Source: Bettongia penicillata ogilbyi (Eukaryota; Chordata; Mammalia; Diprotodontia; Potoroidae). From it: 64,000 nt of DNA. Made by a program: the position numbers and the translations under genes. Below, in pieces: positions 34,395 to 45,360 of this stretch (position 1 is the stretch's first letter; each line of letters begins with the position of its first letter). Location of the stretch: contig JAJHZJ010000221.1 of NCBI GenBank assembly GCA_023548195.1, forward strand, positions 1-64,000. Reading direction: 5' to 3'. Under the pieces are notes generated by a model, which was not told the DNA's origin, made no database searches, and saw nothing but the letters and a program-made list of their open reading frames with translations.

Positions 34395-34665
34395 ATTTTT
34401 AAGCAAAAATGAGTATCATTTTGTCAGAAGCTCTTTCTGTATATACTGATACAATTACATGAGTTAGTATAGTTTTGTTTTTAATATAAATAATCATATA
34501 ATTTCCTAGTTGAAACATCCCTTGCTCTGGTATTAACCCAACTTTATCATGGTAAGGAATATTTTGAATACATCGCTATAGATTTTGCTGAGAGGTTACT
34601 TAAAAATTTTTAACAAATATTTATTAATGGCACTGATTACTTCATTTCTTTATTATATACCTCAT
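34395..34665 (-). mobile_element. second old L1 reverse transcriptase fragment
   Basis: 'gtcagaagctctttctgtatatactgatacaattac' and 'tggtattaacccaactttatcatgg' repeat the RT segment already covered near 33790-33890, so this is a separate fragment placed next to it. Confidence 0.5.
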
Positions 34666-34684
34666 TTGTCCTTGTTGATGGCAT

Positions 34685-35045
34685 CCAAAAACATCACTGA
34701 AAACTTCATGCTAAAAAGCACGGGAGCAAGCACACATTCCTTTTTCACTCCATAGGTGACCAGAAAAGCACAAGAGCATCTTTAATTATCCAGAAGTCAT
34801 GTAAGCATGTTGTCATGAAACTGATGTACAATACTGCTGATGAACCTTTCTGGATAACCAGATTTTGCCATGAATCTCTCACGACTGATAATATCAAAGG
34901 CCTTGGTCAGATTGATAAATGTTGTACATAAGCCTCCATTTTTTTCCTCACATTTCTCCTGGAGTTGTCAGGCAGCAAGCACCATATTGACCATTCCTCA
35001 GTCCTTTCAGAAGCCACACTGGCTCTCAGTAGATGACTAACTTCC
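34685..35045 (-). mobile_element. RTE-clade LINE fragment
   Basis: It parallels the RTE copy at 5225-5520: 'atgctaaaaagcacgggagcaagcacaca', 'gtcatgaaactgatgtacaat', 'atcaaaggccttggtcag' and 'ctcctggagttgtcaggcagcaagcaccat'. Both ends are truncated. Confidence 0.75.
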
Positions 35046-36114
35046 AGGTGAAAGATCAACCTATGTTGTATCTATGCATGACTGGGGCTAAAGAGCTGTT
35101 GTTGAATGAATGAGCAAGGTTCTATGAATTCTTTCTGAAATACCTCTTGAATTCAATATTAGGCAGCATGATACAGTAGAAAGAGGTGGAATCAGAAGAT
35201 CCAGATTAAAATGCTATCTCAAATATTTATCACTTTTGTAATTTTAGGTGAGTTCCTCCACCTCCCTGGGGATAATTTTTTTAAAATCTATAATATTTTT
35301 AAAATTTATTTATTTAACTTTTTACATTCATTTTCACAAGATTTTGGGTTCCAAATTTTCTCCCCATTTGTCCCCTCCCTCCACCCCAATACACTGAGCA
35401 TTCTAATTGCCCCTATCACCAATCTGCCCTTTCTTCTATCATCCCTCCCCTTGTCCCCATCTTCTCTTTGGTCCTGTAGGGCTAGATAACTTTCTATTCC
35501 CCATTAGCTGTATTTCTTATTTCCTAGTAGCAAGAACAATACTCAACAGTTGTCCATAAAACTTTGAGTTCCAAATTCTCCCCATCCCTCCCTCCCCACC
35601 CATTCCCTTTGGGAAGGCAGGCAATTCAATATAGGCCATATCTGTGTAGTTTTACAAATGACTTCCATAATAGTCATGTTGTGTAAGACTAACTATATTT
35701 CCATCCTATCCTGCCCCCCATTGCTTCTATTCTCTCTTTAGATTTTGTCCCTCCCCAAGAGTGTTGATTTCAAATTGCTCCCTCCTCCCATTGCCTTCCC
35801 TTCCATCATCCCCCAGCCCTGCTAATCCCCTTCTCCCCCACTTTCCTGCATTGCAAGATAGGTTTTCATACCAAAATGAGTGTGCATTTTATTCCTTCCT
35901 TTAGTCAAATGTGATGAGAGTAAACTTCATGTTTTTTTCTCAGCTCACTTCTTTTTCCCTCCACTAAAGTCTCCTCCCTGCCTCTTTTATGAGAGATAAT
36001 TTACCCCATTCCATTTCTCCCTCTCTCCTCCCAATACATTTCTCTCTCACAGTTTAACTTCATTTTTTAAAGATATAATCCCGTCCTATTTGATTTACTC
36101 TATGCTCTCTGTGT

Positions 36115-36130
36115 ATGCGTGCACGTGTCT

Positions 36131-36168
<38 letters not shown>
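36115..36168. repeat. (GT)n microsatellite within HAL1 3' UTR
   Basis: The run sits at the same place in the element as the GT-rich run at 22783-22815 in another HAL1. Confidence 0.85.
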
Positions 36169-36169
<1 letters not shown>

Positions 36170-36289
36170 CCCACCAACTACCCAGATACTGAAAAGTTTC
36201 AAGAGTTATAAATATTGTCTTTCCATGTAGGAATGTAAACAGTTCAACTTTAGTAAGTCCCTTATGACATCTCTTTGCTCTTTACCTTT

Positions 36290-37396
36290 TCATGCTTCTT
36301 TTAATTCTTGTGTCTGAAAGTCAAATTTTCTTTTCAGCTCTGGTCTTTTCATCAAGAATGCTTGAAAGTCCTCTGTTTCATTGAAAGACCATTTTTTCCC
36401 CTGAAGTATTATCCTCAGTTTTGCTGGGTAGGTGATTCTTGATTTTAGTGCTAGTTCCTTTGACTATCCTATTCCACACCCTTCCATCCCTTAATGTAGA
36501 AGCTGCTAGATTTTGTGTTATCCTGATTTTATTTCCACAATACTGGAATTGTTTCTTTCTAGCTGCTTGCAATATTTTCTCCTTGACCTGGAAATTCTGG
36601 AATTTGGCCACGATGTTCCTAGGAATTTCCCTTTTCGGATCTCTTTCAGGCAGTGATTGGTGGATTCCTTGAATACTTATTTTGCCCTCTGGTTCTAGAA
36701 TCTCAGGGCAGTTTTCTTTGATAATTTCATGAAAAATGATGTCTAGGCTCTTTTTTTGATCATGGCTTTCAGGTAGTCCTATAATTTTTAAATTGTATCT
36801 CCTGGATCTATTTTCCAGGTCAGTTGTTTTTCCAATGAGATATTTCACATTCTCTTCCATTTTTTCCATTCTTTTGGTTTTGTTTGGTGATTTCTTGGTT
36901 TCTCAGAAAGTCATTAGCCTCCATCTGTTCCATTCTAATTTTGAAAGAGCTATTTTCTTCAGTGAGCTTTTGAACCTCCTTTTCCATTTGGCTCATTCTG
37001 CTTTTGAAAGCATTCTTCTCCTTATTGGCCTTTTGAACCCCTTTTGCCAATTGAGTGAGCCTATTTTTCAAGGTGTTATTTTCTTCAGCATTTTTTTTGG
37101 ATCTCCTTTAGCAAGGTGTTGACCTGCTTTTCATGCTTTTCTTGCATTTCTCTCATTTCTCTTCCCAGTTTTTCCTCCGCCTGTCTAACTTGATTTTCAA
37201 AATCCTTTTTGAGCTCTTCCATGGCCTGAGCCCCTTGAATATTTATTTTGGATGTTTGGGATACAGAAGCCTTGACTTCTATGTCTTTCCCTGATGGTAA
37301 GCATTGTTCTTCCTCATCAGAAAGGAAAGGAGGAAACATCTATTCACCAAGAAAGTAACCTTCTATGGTCTTACTTTTTTCCCCTTTTCTGGGCAT
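36290..37396 (-). pseudogene. HAL1 ORF1 relic
   Basis: ATG at 37396 reads MPRKGEKSKTIEGYFLGE and then a stop. Another frame resumes near 37339 with 'SDEEEQCLPSGKDIEVKAS' and the coiled coil ('QAEEKLGREMREMQEKHEKQ'). Further frame changes near 37085 and 36870 lead into 'MEENVKYLIGKTTDLENRSR', 'GLPESHDQKKSLDIIF' and 'PRNIVAKFQNFQVKEKILQA' before a stop at 36378. Coiled coil, RRM and CTD are all recognisable. At least three frame breaks make it inactive. Confidence 0.85.
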
Positions 37397-38301
37397 TTTC
37401 CCAGTCAGTTACTTGACTTCTGAGATTCCTTTCCACACCCATCTCTCCTCCAGATCTACCCAGGTAGTGCTTGGGGGCTGAGATTCAAATGCTGCTTCCC
37501 AGCCTCAGGGCTTTCAGCAGGGGCAGGGCTGCTATTCAGTGCAAGATTAAATTCAGGTGCTCAGGTGAGGGCAGGGCTGCTATTCAGAAGTGTGAGATTA
37601 AGTTCAGCTCCTCGGGTGGGGGCAGGGCCACCACCAGGGGCTCAGTTCCCTCAGGAGATTTATGTGGAGACCTTCAATAATGGATCTGAGCTCCTGTCTG
37701 CTTTGGGAACTCCTGTCCTCTGCTGCCTCCGCTGCTGCCTCCCAAGGGGGCCTCAGTTTTGGAGACACCCCGCTTCCCTCTTGGCCAGCCAAAAAGGCTC
37801 TCTCACTGACCTTTGGTACCTGTGGGTGGAGGGACCTGCGCTGCTGCTGGAGATTCTGTCCCCAAGGCCTGCTCGGATCTGCTCCTCTTGGTGCCATGTG
37901 GCCAAGGTAGGGCTGGGCTCTGCTCCGGGTCCAGTAAGTGACAGACCTTTGGTGTTGGTTTTTCGGGTCTCTCTGGAACAGAAATCTCCTCCACTCTGTT
38001 TCTGTGTGGCTTTCGCTGCTCCAGAATTTGTTGGGAGTTCTTCTTGACAGGTATTTTATGGGCTGTGGGTTAGGAGCTAGCATATGTGGATCTTTCTACT
38101 CTGTCATCTTGGCTTGTCCCCTAAATCTATAATTTAACAGGGTTGGATCACCTAGCCTCTGGGTTCCCTTACCGTTTTAGTTCTGTGATCCTCCTCTATA
38201 TTACCAATTTGACCACTCCAATTCAAATCCTTTTCCCTTTTCCTTGGGTACCAAGCTGTCTCCTCTACCCCCAATTTTTAGGGGCAGGGTAGAAGGAAAG
38301 A

Positions 38302-38571
38302 GGGTAGCTGGGTAACACAGTGGATACAGTGTTGGGCATGGAGTCAGGAAGACTCTTCTTCCTCAGTTCAAATCCAGTGTCAGACACTTACTAGCTGTGT
38401 TACCCTGGGCAAGTCATTTAATCCTGTTTTTCTTAGTTTCCTCATTTGTAAAATGATCTGGAGAAGGAAATAGACTTATCCTCTCTAAGATACACTTTAG
38501 TATCTTAGCCAAGAAAACCCCAAATGGGGTCACAAAGAGTTGGACACAACTGAAATAGCTGAACAACAACC
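38302..38571 (+). mobile_element. MAR1-type SINE
   Basis: tRNA-like head 'gtagctgggtaacacagtgg', B box 'agttcaaatccagt', core 'cacttactagctgtgt', 'ctggagaaggaaatag', 'ccaagaaaaccccaaatggggtcac' and an AAC-rich tail. About 25 bp of extra sequence lies near 38480. 38575-39250 holds no recognised gene. Confidence 0.85.
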
Positions 38572-39255
38572 TTGTCCCTTGTATCTATCTATTATATCCT
38601 TTTGGTCACTGCCAAGTTATCTTAATAGCTCAGCAACATTAATTTTTATCACTATTCCTTCTTAAGACCAAACATTTTTGTCTGGCTTCAACTGGCATCC
38701 ATACCCATCATCCATGATTTATGCAATCTACCTAACATTCTGGCTATTAGGTTGAACTGTTTTAATTATCTGGAAAATACATTAATTCTACTGCAAAAGA
38801 AGTTAAGGGGGATTTTGAGTCATGGGAGAGACATGGCCCACAATATCTGACCACAGCAAAGATCTAACATCCAGTCGTCCTAGGTCTGTTTTCTTGGAGT
38901 CAAAGCAAGCCTGAGACTGGATAGTACTAGTACACCTACATTTGGGGGTGTTATTTATATGCCTATGAGAGAAAAGCGTCTCAGAGGACGGCCTTGGTAT
39001 TTGAAGGTAATGTTCAAAAGTAGGAGAATCCATTTAGTCTTCCTAATGAATGAATATTGAATTTTAGGAGAGATACCTGAATACTGGCTGATTTTTGACA
39101 TTTCATGGTCATCTCATTGACACCTTCTTAAGAAGAGGCAGGTCATGGAGATTACAGTCCACCAAGAATTTTGCAGTATTCTTTCCCCAGTAATTCAAAT
39201 GTGCTACTCAGAAATCATTCCTCTTTCCAGATTTCTTTAGGCTGTGATTCTAGAT

Positions 39256-39448
39256 CAGAGGTGGGGAACATAGGGTCTTAAGGTCACATGTGGCCCTCTA
39301 GGTCCTCAGGCGCTACATTCTGAATTCAAACTTCACAAATCTCCTTAATAAAAGGATTTCTTTCATAAAACTTAGATTCAGACAAAAGGCCATACCAAGG
39401 ACCTAGAAGGCCTCATGTGTCCTCAAGGTTGCAGCTTTCCTACCCTTG
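39256..39448. mobile_element. palindromic hAT-like MITE
   Basis: The ends are CAGAGGTGGGGAAC and, inverted, 'gc...ctacccttg'. Internal text such as 'ccttaataaaaggatttc' is palindromic. An 8-bp target-site duplication is near-perfect: TTCTAGAT (39248-39255) against TTCTAACT (39449-39456). It is related to 49869-50016. Confidence 0.7.
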
Positions 39449-39765
39449 TTCTAACTATTTCAGGCACAATTTTTGGAATACAAGAGTCCCTGCTACTATT
39501 TGTAGCATTAAATAGTGACATCATTCCTGTTCTTTACATTCACAGGCATCCACCAAGGCATCAGCACCTATCTAGTGTGGGCATCTTGACATCTGTCCTG
39601 CCCCAGTTCAGTTCATGAAAACTCCACTCCTTACCTTTTCCCTCCTCCCTTTCATTCCCTCTATCTTCTCAGGCTGTGACACCACAACCCCCTACATACT
39701 TAACACCTCTCCCTCTGGGAAAAGTTGTCAATGGAGAGATGAGACTGTAATGCAATATGGCTCTA

Positions 39766-39900
39766 CAGCAGCAGCAGGTCGCCGTGGCATGCCTGCTCCT
39801 GCTCCAGAGCGCGCCGCTCGGCTGCCTCCAGCCTGGCCGTGCCCACCACGAAGCGCGCCCACACGTCGGCCAGCGGCCCAGGCCACCCGGCGCCCAGGTC
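39766..39900 (-). pseudogene. B3GALT6: B3GALT6-like coding fragment (135 bp)
   Basis: The minus strand of this GC- and CpG-rich island reads '[19 protein letters not shown]' then '[16 protein letters not shown]', then an immediate stop. It strongly resembles an internal part of beta-1,3-galactosyltransferase 6, the Golgi enzyme that adds the second galactose of the glycosaminoglycan linker. At the upstream edge the words 'TW.APGGLGR' fit the preceding residues in another frame, implying one indel. B3GALT6 is normally a single-exon gene of about 330 residues; only about 45 codons are present. The flanks are ordinary AT-rich DNA with no poly(A) or visible target-site duplication. The identification is from memory of the human protein and was not searched. 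Confidence 0.65.
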
Positions 39901-39949
39901 AAAACTCCCTTTCCTGGTCATTAGTCCTCTCTATGTGTTGTATCTGTGC

Positions 39950-42260
39950 ATTCTTGGAATTTGATTTTTAGGAAAGAGACACTTTTCATTGTCTTGAGGG
40001 AAGCATGAGCAAGCAATACTCTTCCTTCCTCTGATTCCAGCCAGAGAAAAAAGTCTAAAAATCCTTGTGACTGACTCTTTTGCTTCTAACAAGATGTTTT
40101 GCCTGCAATTAAAAAGAGTCTAAATTCAAAACTCTTGTTTACTTGGAGTTACTTAGAAGTAAATGAGTTTCCTAATATTGTACCATGACACTTTCTGTAT
40201 ACATATGTTTTATTATCTATATGATTTTGATTAGGGGGAAAATATATTGGACTGAGGAATCTGTATACATTCCATATATTCTTGTTTTTTCTTATTATTT
40301 AAAATTGGGGTCTTTGTTACTGATTGCCATTGAATTTCATAATTCCACCTTCTCTTCCCCTACTTCCATGCCCACCTGCTCTTTAATACAGTCTATAAGT
40401 TCATAAATTATGCACCCAACTTCAGGTGCCCCTTTTACCCTGAACCTGGGAACACAGGAACATGCTTTCACATATCTGCTAAGTTTGACATCCAGCACAC
40501 AGATCTTGGACCAGGCAGAAAATATATAAGCAACTCACAGTCTATATGAGGAAGCAATACTCTTTTCTATAAGAGATGGAAGACCAAAGCTCCATAGCCC
40601 CACCTTTAGACTATGACAAATTTTGAGGCTCTGAACCCTAACTGCTAGTACTTAAACCCATGGGCTCAGCAATGGAGCTGAACACACTACCACTGGAAAG
40701 GGTCCTATCAGTTGTCATGTTCATACCATGTAGGACATAGTAAAATATGTAGTACACACATAATTGGGTCACCTTGGAAGTATTTTAAGTACTTCTATCA
40801 TTTTATCATTTTTATTCTTTCTCCTAGCTTTATACTAATTTTATTCTATACTCTACCAAAGCAGTGAATATCCCTGTACAGATAGCTGATTTAGGAACAA
40901 CTCCAACATAATGAACAGTTCCTTTCCTGCCTGTTAAAATAAAATCCACTTCTTCCCCTTACCTCCTATATTATTTAGTGCTTATCTCCTCCACATTGTT
41001 TATTTCTTTCTCTGAAGACAGTTTTCACGGTGTCTTGGTGTGAAGTCACAGTATGATATACAGCTTTTTTGCTTCAATTATTCATTATTCCTAATCTGAA
41101 TTTCCCAACAAACTTTTGCCATGCTTCTCTATTCCCACATTTGTACTGAAGTATAAAAATGTACATTATTTATTTGGAAGCTTTTTTATTGAGTGATTCG
41201 TGGAATTTCTCCACCTCTACATTCTCAGCAACCTTTATTTATTCTCAGAGCCTGGTAAACATCAGGTACTTAATAAAGAAATGCTTTCTGTCTGATAAGC
41301 TGAAATTATTTTTAGTGATCTTTTTGAAAATACTGATCTTTATTGCAATATGAGTTTAGCAACTATCTCATGAAATAATGTATTTTTCTGCTTTTGGATT
41401 TATGCTAAAATCATGCTACTAACTTCTTTCTGTTCCTGTTTCAGGAGTATTTATGATCATATAACTCCATTTAGCTATGACTTCCTTATTCTGGCTTCAT
41501 TTGTGGCAAAAAATGTCAAGATGGATATTATTTCGGACCCTGATTGCAGCATATCTACCTGTCAATCATTATACAAGGGACCAGGGATATGCTGGTAGAT
41601 GTCTAGCAACTGACTCTCTAGGGGAAAATATACACACAACATAGTTTTTGAATTAACTTATGTTATTAGCATTTTCCCCATTATTTTCTTAAGTCTTTCT
41701 TAAGACAACCATTATAAATTAAGCCCTGATTTGCAGACTTTGCCAATTTCTGAGGTATAAATGCTGACACTGAAAATTTAACAATTGCCTCTCACAGACC
41801 AATTTGATTTGACTCCAGCACACTCGTGCAAGAGCCTCACATTTAGAATATCAACAATTGCATGTAATTTCAGGTGTTCTTAAACTAAGTGATGGAGGCC
41901 ACCAAGGAATGAAGATCATTTTGTATGTTTTTCTTTGTTTCACTGAATGGCATAGTCAAAAATACTAGATCGCCAACTGTTTGAATGATAGTGATGAACT
42001 TCTTCATACTTATCTGGGTCTAAAGTGTGGTCCATATTTAAAACATTTCCAGCTCTCTAGAAATCTCTTGGAGCTTGAACAACACTGGCATGCCCTTTGG
42101 ACATTCAGGTTCACATCATGTCATTGCTAATCAAAAATTCCAAATGGTGGCACCCACATGGAAAGGTTTGTCACATTGAGTTTAGCATGGGAGAGAGGAG
42201 ATGGAGTACTAATTTTTGAAAGGAGTTGGGCTGCATTTTCCAATTTTAATGAAGGAGAGT
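39950..42260. other. no recognised gene; possible L2 tail at 41215-41290
   Basis: AT-rich, with only short frames. 'cagagcctggtaaacatcaggtacttaataaag' near 41245 resembles an L2 3' tail. A TATA-like 'aaaatatataagcaac' at about 40519 is not supported by other promoter features. Confidence 0.3.
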
Positions 42261-42264
42261 AAGA

Positions 42265-42610
42265 ATTCTGAAATAGATGGCAGGCCAGGATTGAAGTCAT
42301 GAAGATCTGCATTCAAATCTTACCTGTAATATATGTGAGGTTGAGCAAAAGATAACCTCTCAGTCCCCAAGGTGACACTAAAAGCTGCTGAATTACAGAT
42401 AAGTTACTGGTCAGAAGAACTAGTGTCACACAATGGAAAGGGCAGTGGTTCTAGATTCAGAGAACATGGGTTCAAATTCAGATTTTAGCACTTGTCACTT
42501 GTATGGTCTTGAAGAAGTCATAGAATCTCATGGAACTTTAGTTGACTCTTCTAAAACAAAGGGATTGGACTTCAGCATCACTAAGGTCCTTTCTAGCTTC
42601 AGATATATAA
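42265..42610 (+). mobile_element. two adjacent MIR/MIR3-type SINE relics
   Basis: 42265-42415 has a B-box-like 'gcattcaaatcttacc'. 42415-42610 has 'gggttcaaattcag', 'cacttgtatggtcttgaagaagtca' and the tail 'gggattggacttcagcatcactaaggtcc'. 42610-43180 holds nothing I can name. Confidence 0.5.
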
Positions 42611-43179
42611 TCTTCATCTATGCAGGGAACTTTTGCTCCATAAATTCCCTACACCAATGAAATCCAAGGTCTCATCAAAACTGGCACATCTAGATATGAA
42701 AAAAAGGGAAAAGAATTTGTATATCAAAGAATGTCTATTTTAAGAAGTAAAAAATATGTTTTCTCTCCAGAGTTATACTCTTAACTTGGACACCTGCTTT
42801 AATGAGATTTCCCTTCATCCTCATGGTTTTTTTTCTCTTTTCAGTGTTCCATGAAGCATGATGATTAACATGTACACAACTGTGTACTTCATAGTAAATA
42901 AAACTATCACCTGCCTGTTTTAAAAGATTTCTCCAAGATGAAAAAAATCAATCTTTTAGCAGAGAAAAAAAGGTACATTTCAATATAAATAAAAAAGTTC
43001 CCAGGACAGTAGAAAACAATGAATGAGAGATGGTGAGGGAGCTTAGATTTTTCCTGTGTAGCTAGAAAGTAGCTAAGTATAAAAATGTGCTATGGAGAAG
43101 GAAGAATTGAAGATTTTCTAAGTGATTCTAGCTCTCTGGTATGTGGAAGGAAAAGGAGGGAACACCTATATGTTAAACA

Positions 43180-43400
43180 CCCCTCATGTACCAGGAATAA
43201 TATTCAAGTGCTTTTGCAAATAATATCTCATTTGAGACTCACAACCACTCTGGGAAGTAGGTGCTATTATCCCTATTTTATAGTTGAGGAAACTGAGGGT
43301 CACACAGCAAGTATAAGTACCTAAGGCTAGATTTGAACTCAGGTCTTCTTGATGATAGGCCCAGTGCTCTATCCACTGAGTCATCCAACAGCCACAGAAG
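43180..43400 (-). mobile_element. MIR-type CORE-SINE
   Basis: The antisense order is 'atctcatttgagactcacaacc', 'ggtgctattatccctattttatag', 'gaggaaactgagg', 'gatttgaactcagg' and 'gtgctctatccactgag'. Confidence 0.75.
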
Positions 43401-43519
43401 AGTCTTCTCACTGGACACCTTCTGAAGATGACAGAACTTTTCACCCTCCTCATAAAGCTAAGGGGGATTCCATTATGATCACTATGGTAAGCAACTCCCT
43501 GATGAGAGGTGAGAAGGAG

Positions 43520-44165
43520 GCCACAGAAGACTTAGATTCATATCCTACTGTAGTGCCAAATGTGACACTCACAGCATATACGGCAGTCATGAATATCCCA
43601 GCACAACTCTGAATCACGAAATAAAACATTCTCTCCACATGGAAGACAGAACCAAAACATTTATTCAGATACCAGAAAGCCAAATCCATCATAGTAACAG
43701 AAATCTATACACAGTAACAATGCAGAGGGCAACACCATCCCCAAGCCTTCCCCTTGCTAGACTTCCCACTAACCAGCTCCATTAGACAAATCACAAATAA
43801 GCTCTCTTGCTCACACTAGCCAGCCGCCTGCTTTCTCTCTCTCTCTCTCTCCCTCAGTTCTAACTGCTGTGACCAATATCCTCTCAGCTCTGCTTCACCC
43901 TTTCCTCTTCCACCCATTCAGCAACCTCCTCCCACCACAAGCTCCCTGTGACTCAGACTTCCATGTGACCTAGGCACCTATTAATGAATGGTAAAGATCT
44001 TCCCATTTAAATTACCATTACATTCTTTAAATTACCATTACACCTGCCTCTGACAATTATTACTCTTGTGACTATGGCTTCATGTCTAAACATCTGTGTG
44101 CTTCAGTTTCCTCATCTTCAAAAAGAAGGTAAACTGGATGGCATCAGACATCCTATCAGCTGTCT
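43520..44165 (+). mobile_element. MIR-type SINE split by a solo LTR
   Basis: 'agacttagattcatatcctac' ends at 43548 and 'ctgcctctgacaattattactc ... cttcagtttcctcatc' continues from 44043. Confidence 0.55.
43549..44042 (-). mobile_element. solo LTR, same family as 6415-6871
   Basis: This 494-bp block has TG...CA ends and a 5-bp near-duplication, CCTAC (43544-43548) and CCTGC (44043-44047). Read on the minus strand it has a GA-rich U3 (complement of 43828-43855), the phrase 'tttctggtatctgaataaatg' containing the polyadenylation signal AATAAA (complement of 43660-43665), and downstream U5. The same phrase occurs in plus orientation near 6755. No internal viral genes are present. A duplicated 20-bp phrase near the 5' edge (44003-44042) is noted. 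Confidence 0.75.
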
Positions 44166-44299
44166 ACTAGTCATTTTCCACTGGCTTGAAAGGGACAATT
44201 GGAAGGTACGTTATCTTCTCTGGGCCTTATTTTTTGGATGAGGGAATCTCTAGATTCAAATATAAGGACTCCAAGACAGGTAGCACATATGGAATAAAG

Positions 44300-44395
44300 G
44301 AGAGTAATTGAAAGGAACTGAGAAATGAGGGGGTGAGATTTGATGGCCCCCAAAGTCTCTTCCAGGTCTAAATCTATGACCCTAGGAGCTCTGAA
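44300..44395 (+). mobile_element. MIR3-type tail
   Basis: 'gatggcccccaaagtctcttccaggtctaaatctatgacc' type wording. Confidence 0.45.
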
Positions 44396-44514
44396 AGAAT
44401 CCTTTTTCTTTCTCATAATATCCTTTCAGATGCTTGAAGACAATCCTCCCAACCCCCTTAAATCTTCCTCACACTGTTAGCATTCTACGCATCTTATGAA
44501 GTAATTTTGTCTTT

Positions 44515-44722
44515 TGCTGCCGCTCATTTATTTCAGTCATGTCCAACACTTCATGGCCCCTTTGGGATTTTCTTGGCAAAGATACTGGAGTGGTTTTCTA
44601 TTTCCTTCTCCAGTTTGGGTTAAGGGACTTGCCCAGCTAGTAAGTGTCTGAGGCCAGATTTGAACTAAGGTCTTCCTGACTTGAGGTTCTAGTGCTCTAT
44701 CCATGGCACCACTTAGCTGTCC
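44515..44722 (-). mobile_element. MAR1-type SINE
   Basis: 'tttcagtcatgtccaac', 'ttttcttggcaaagatactgg', 'gcccagctagtaagtgtctg' and 'gatttgaactaagg' in antisense order, with a shortened core. Confidence 0.8.
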
Positions 44723-44784
44723 CATTCTGTCTTTACTTGGCATATACTTTAGGCTTGTACAATCTAGGTACATGTTTTTGCCAA

Positions 44785-44905
44785 TAGACTATAAATCTTT
44801 TAAGGGCACAGACTATTTCATCCATGCCTTTGTATCCCAGTACCTTTTCAGTGCTTGACACAAAGTAGGTGTGTAATAAATGCCTACTGAATTGAATTGA
44901 TATTT
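44785..44905 (+). mobile_element. L2-type 3' tail
   Basis: 'tttaagggcacagactattt', 'tttgtatcccagtacc' and 'gtaggtgtgtaataaatgcc'. Confidence 0.6.
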
Positions 44906-44944
44906 CTTACATTCTCCTACATATGTCATAGAGTTTAAACTTGG

Positions 44945-45360
44945 AATGTAGAGGCAGAATTTCCATGTAGTGAAAAGAGTACTGGGTTCAAATCCCAGAT
45001 CTGTCATTTATTATCAATGTTACTTTGTACAAATCACTATACCTGTGTCTCAGGGCCCTACTTTCCTCATCTATAAAATAAAGGGATTGGACTAGGTGAC
45101 CTCTAAGGTCCCCTGGCACCGCTAGAATACAGAGCCTAGAATCAGGAAGACTGCTCTTCCTATATTCAAATCTAGCCTCAGACATTACTAGCACTCTGAC
45201 TCTAGGCATTTCCCTTTTAAATGCTGTCTGCCTGAGTTTCATCATCTGAAAGGGGAAGATAATAATAGCAACAATCTCACAGAATTTAGTGACTAAAAAT
45301 GAGATGGTATTTGTAAAATTACTTTGTAAACCTTAACTTGCTATATGAAAGTTATTATAA
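44945..45360 (+). mobile_element. two CORE-SINE relics in tandem
   Basis: 44945-45115: 'gggttcaaatcccag' and the tail 'ggattggactaggtgacctctaaggtcc'. 45125-45360: 'cctagaatcaggaagac', 'ttcaaatctagcctcag', 'gataataatagc' and 'ttgtaaaccttaac'. A TA/CA microsatellite follows to 45415. Confidence 0.6.

Larger units (their letters stand above)
35295..38122 (-). mobile_element. HAL1 (half-L1), full length
   Basis: This 2.83-kb element runs from a 5' end at 38122 ('gccaagatgac' in sense) through a 5' UTR with repeated 'gggcagggctgctattcag' units (near 37515 and 37570), ORF1, and a 3' UTR holding a GT microsatellite, to an A-rich tail near 35295. An 11-bp target-site duplication, AAATCTATAAT, flanks it. 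There is no ORF2. Confidence 0.85.
35165..38195 (+). mobile_element. MIR3-type SINE split by HAL1
   Basis: The head and core are at 35165-35294 ('gatacagtagaaagaggtgg', 'gtgagttcctccacctccctgg'). The tail resumes at 38123 with 'ctataatttaacagggttggatcacctagcctctggg'. AAATCTATAAT is present at 35284-35294 and 38123-38133. Confidence 0.65.

Noticed and set aside
37471..38083. Long frames on both strands (160, 159 and 82 codons)
   Set aside because: All lie in the 5' UTR of the HAL1 at 35295-38122 and are not conserved with the other HAL1 copies.
39669..39902. 77-codon open frame covering the B3GALT6-like island
   Set aside because: This open frame is a different reading frame from the B3GALT6-like one and has no meaning of its own.
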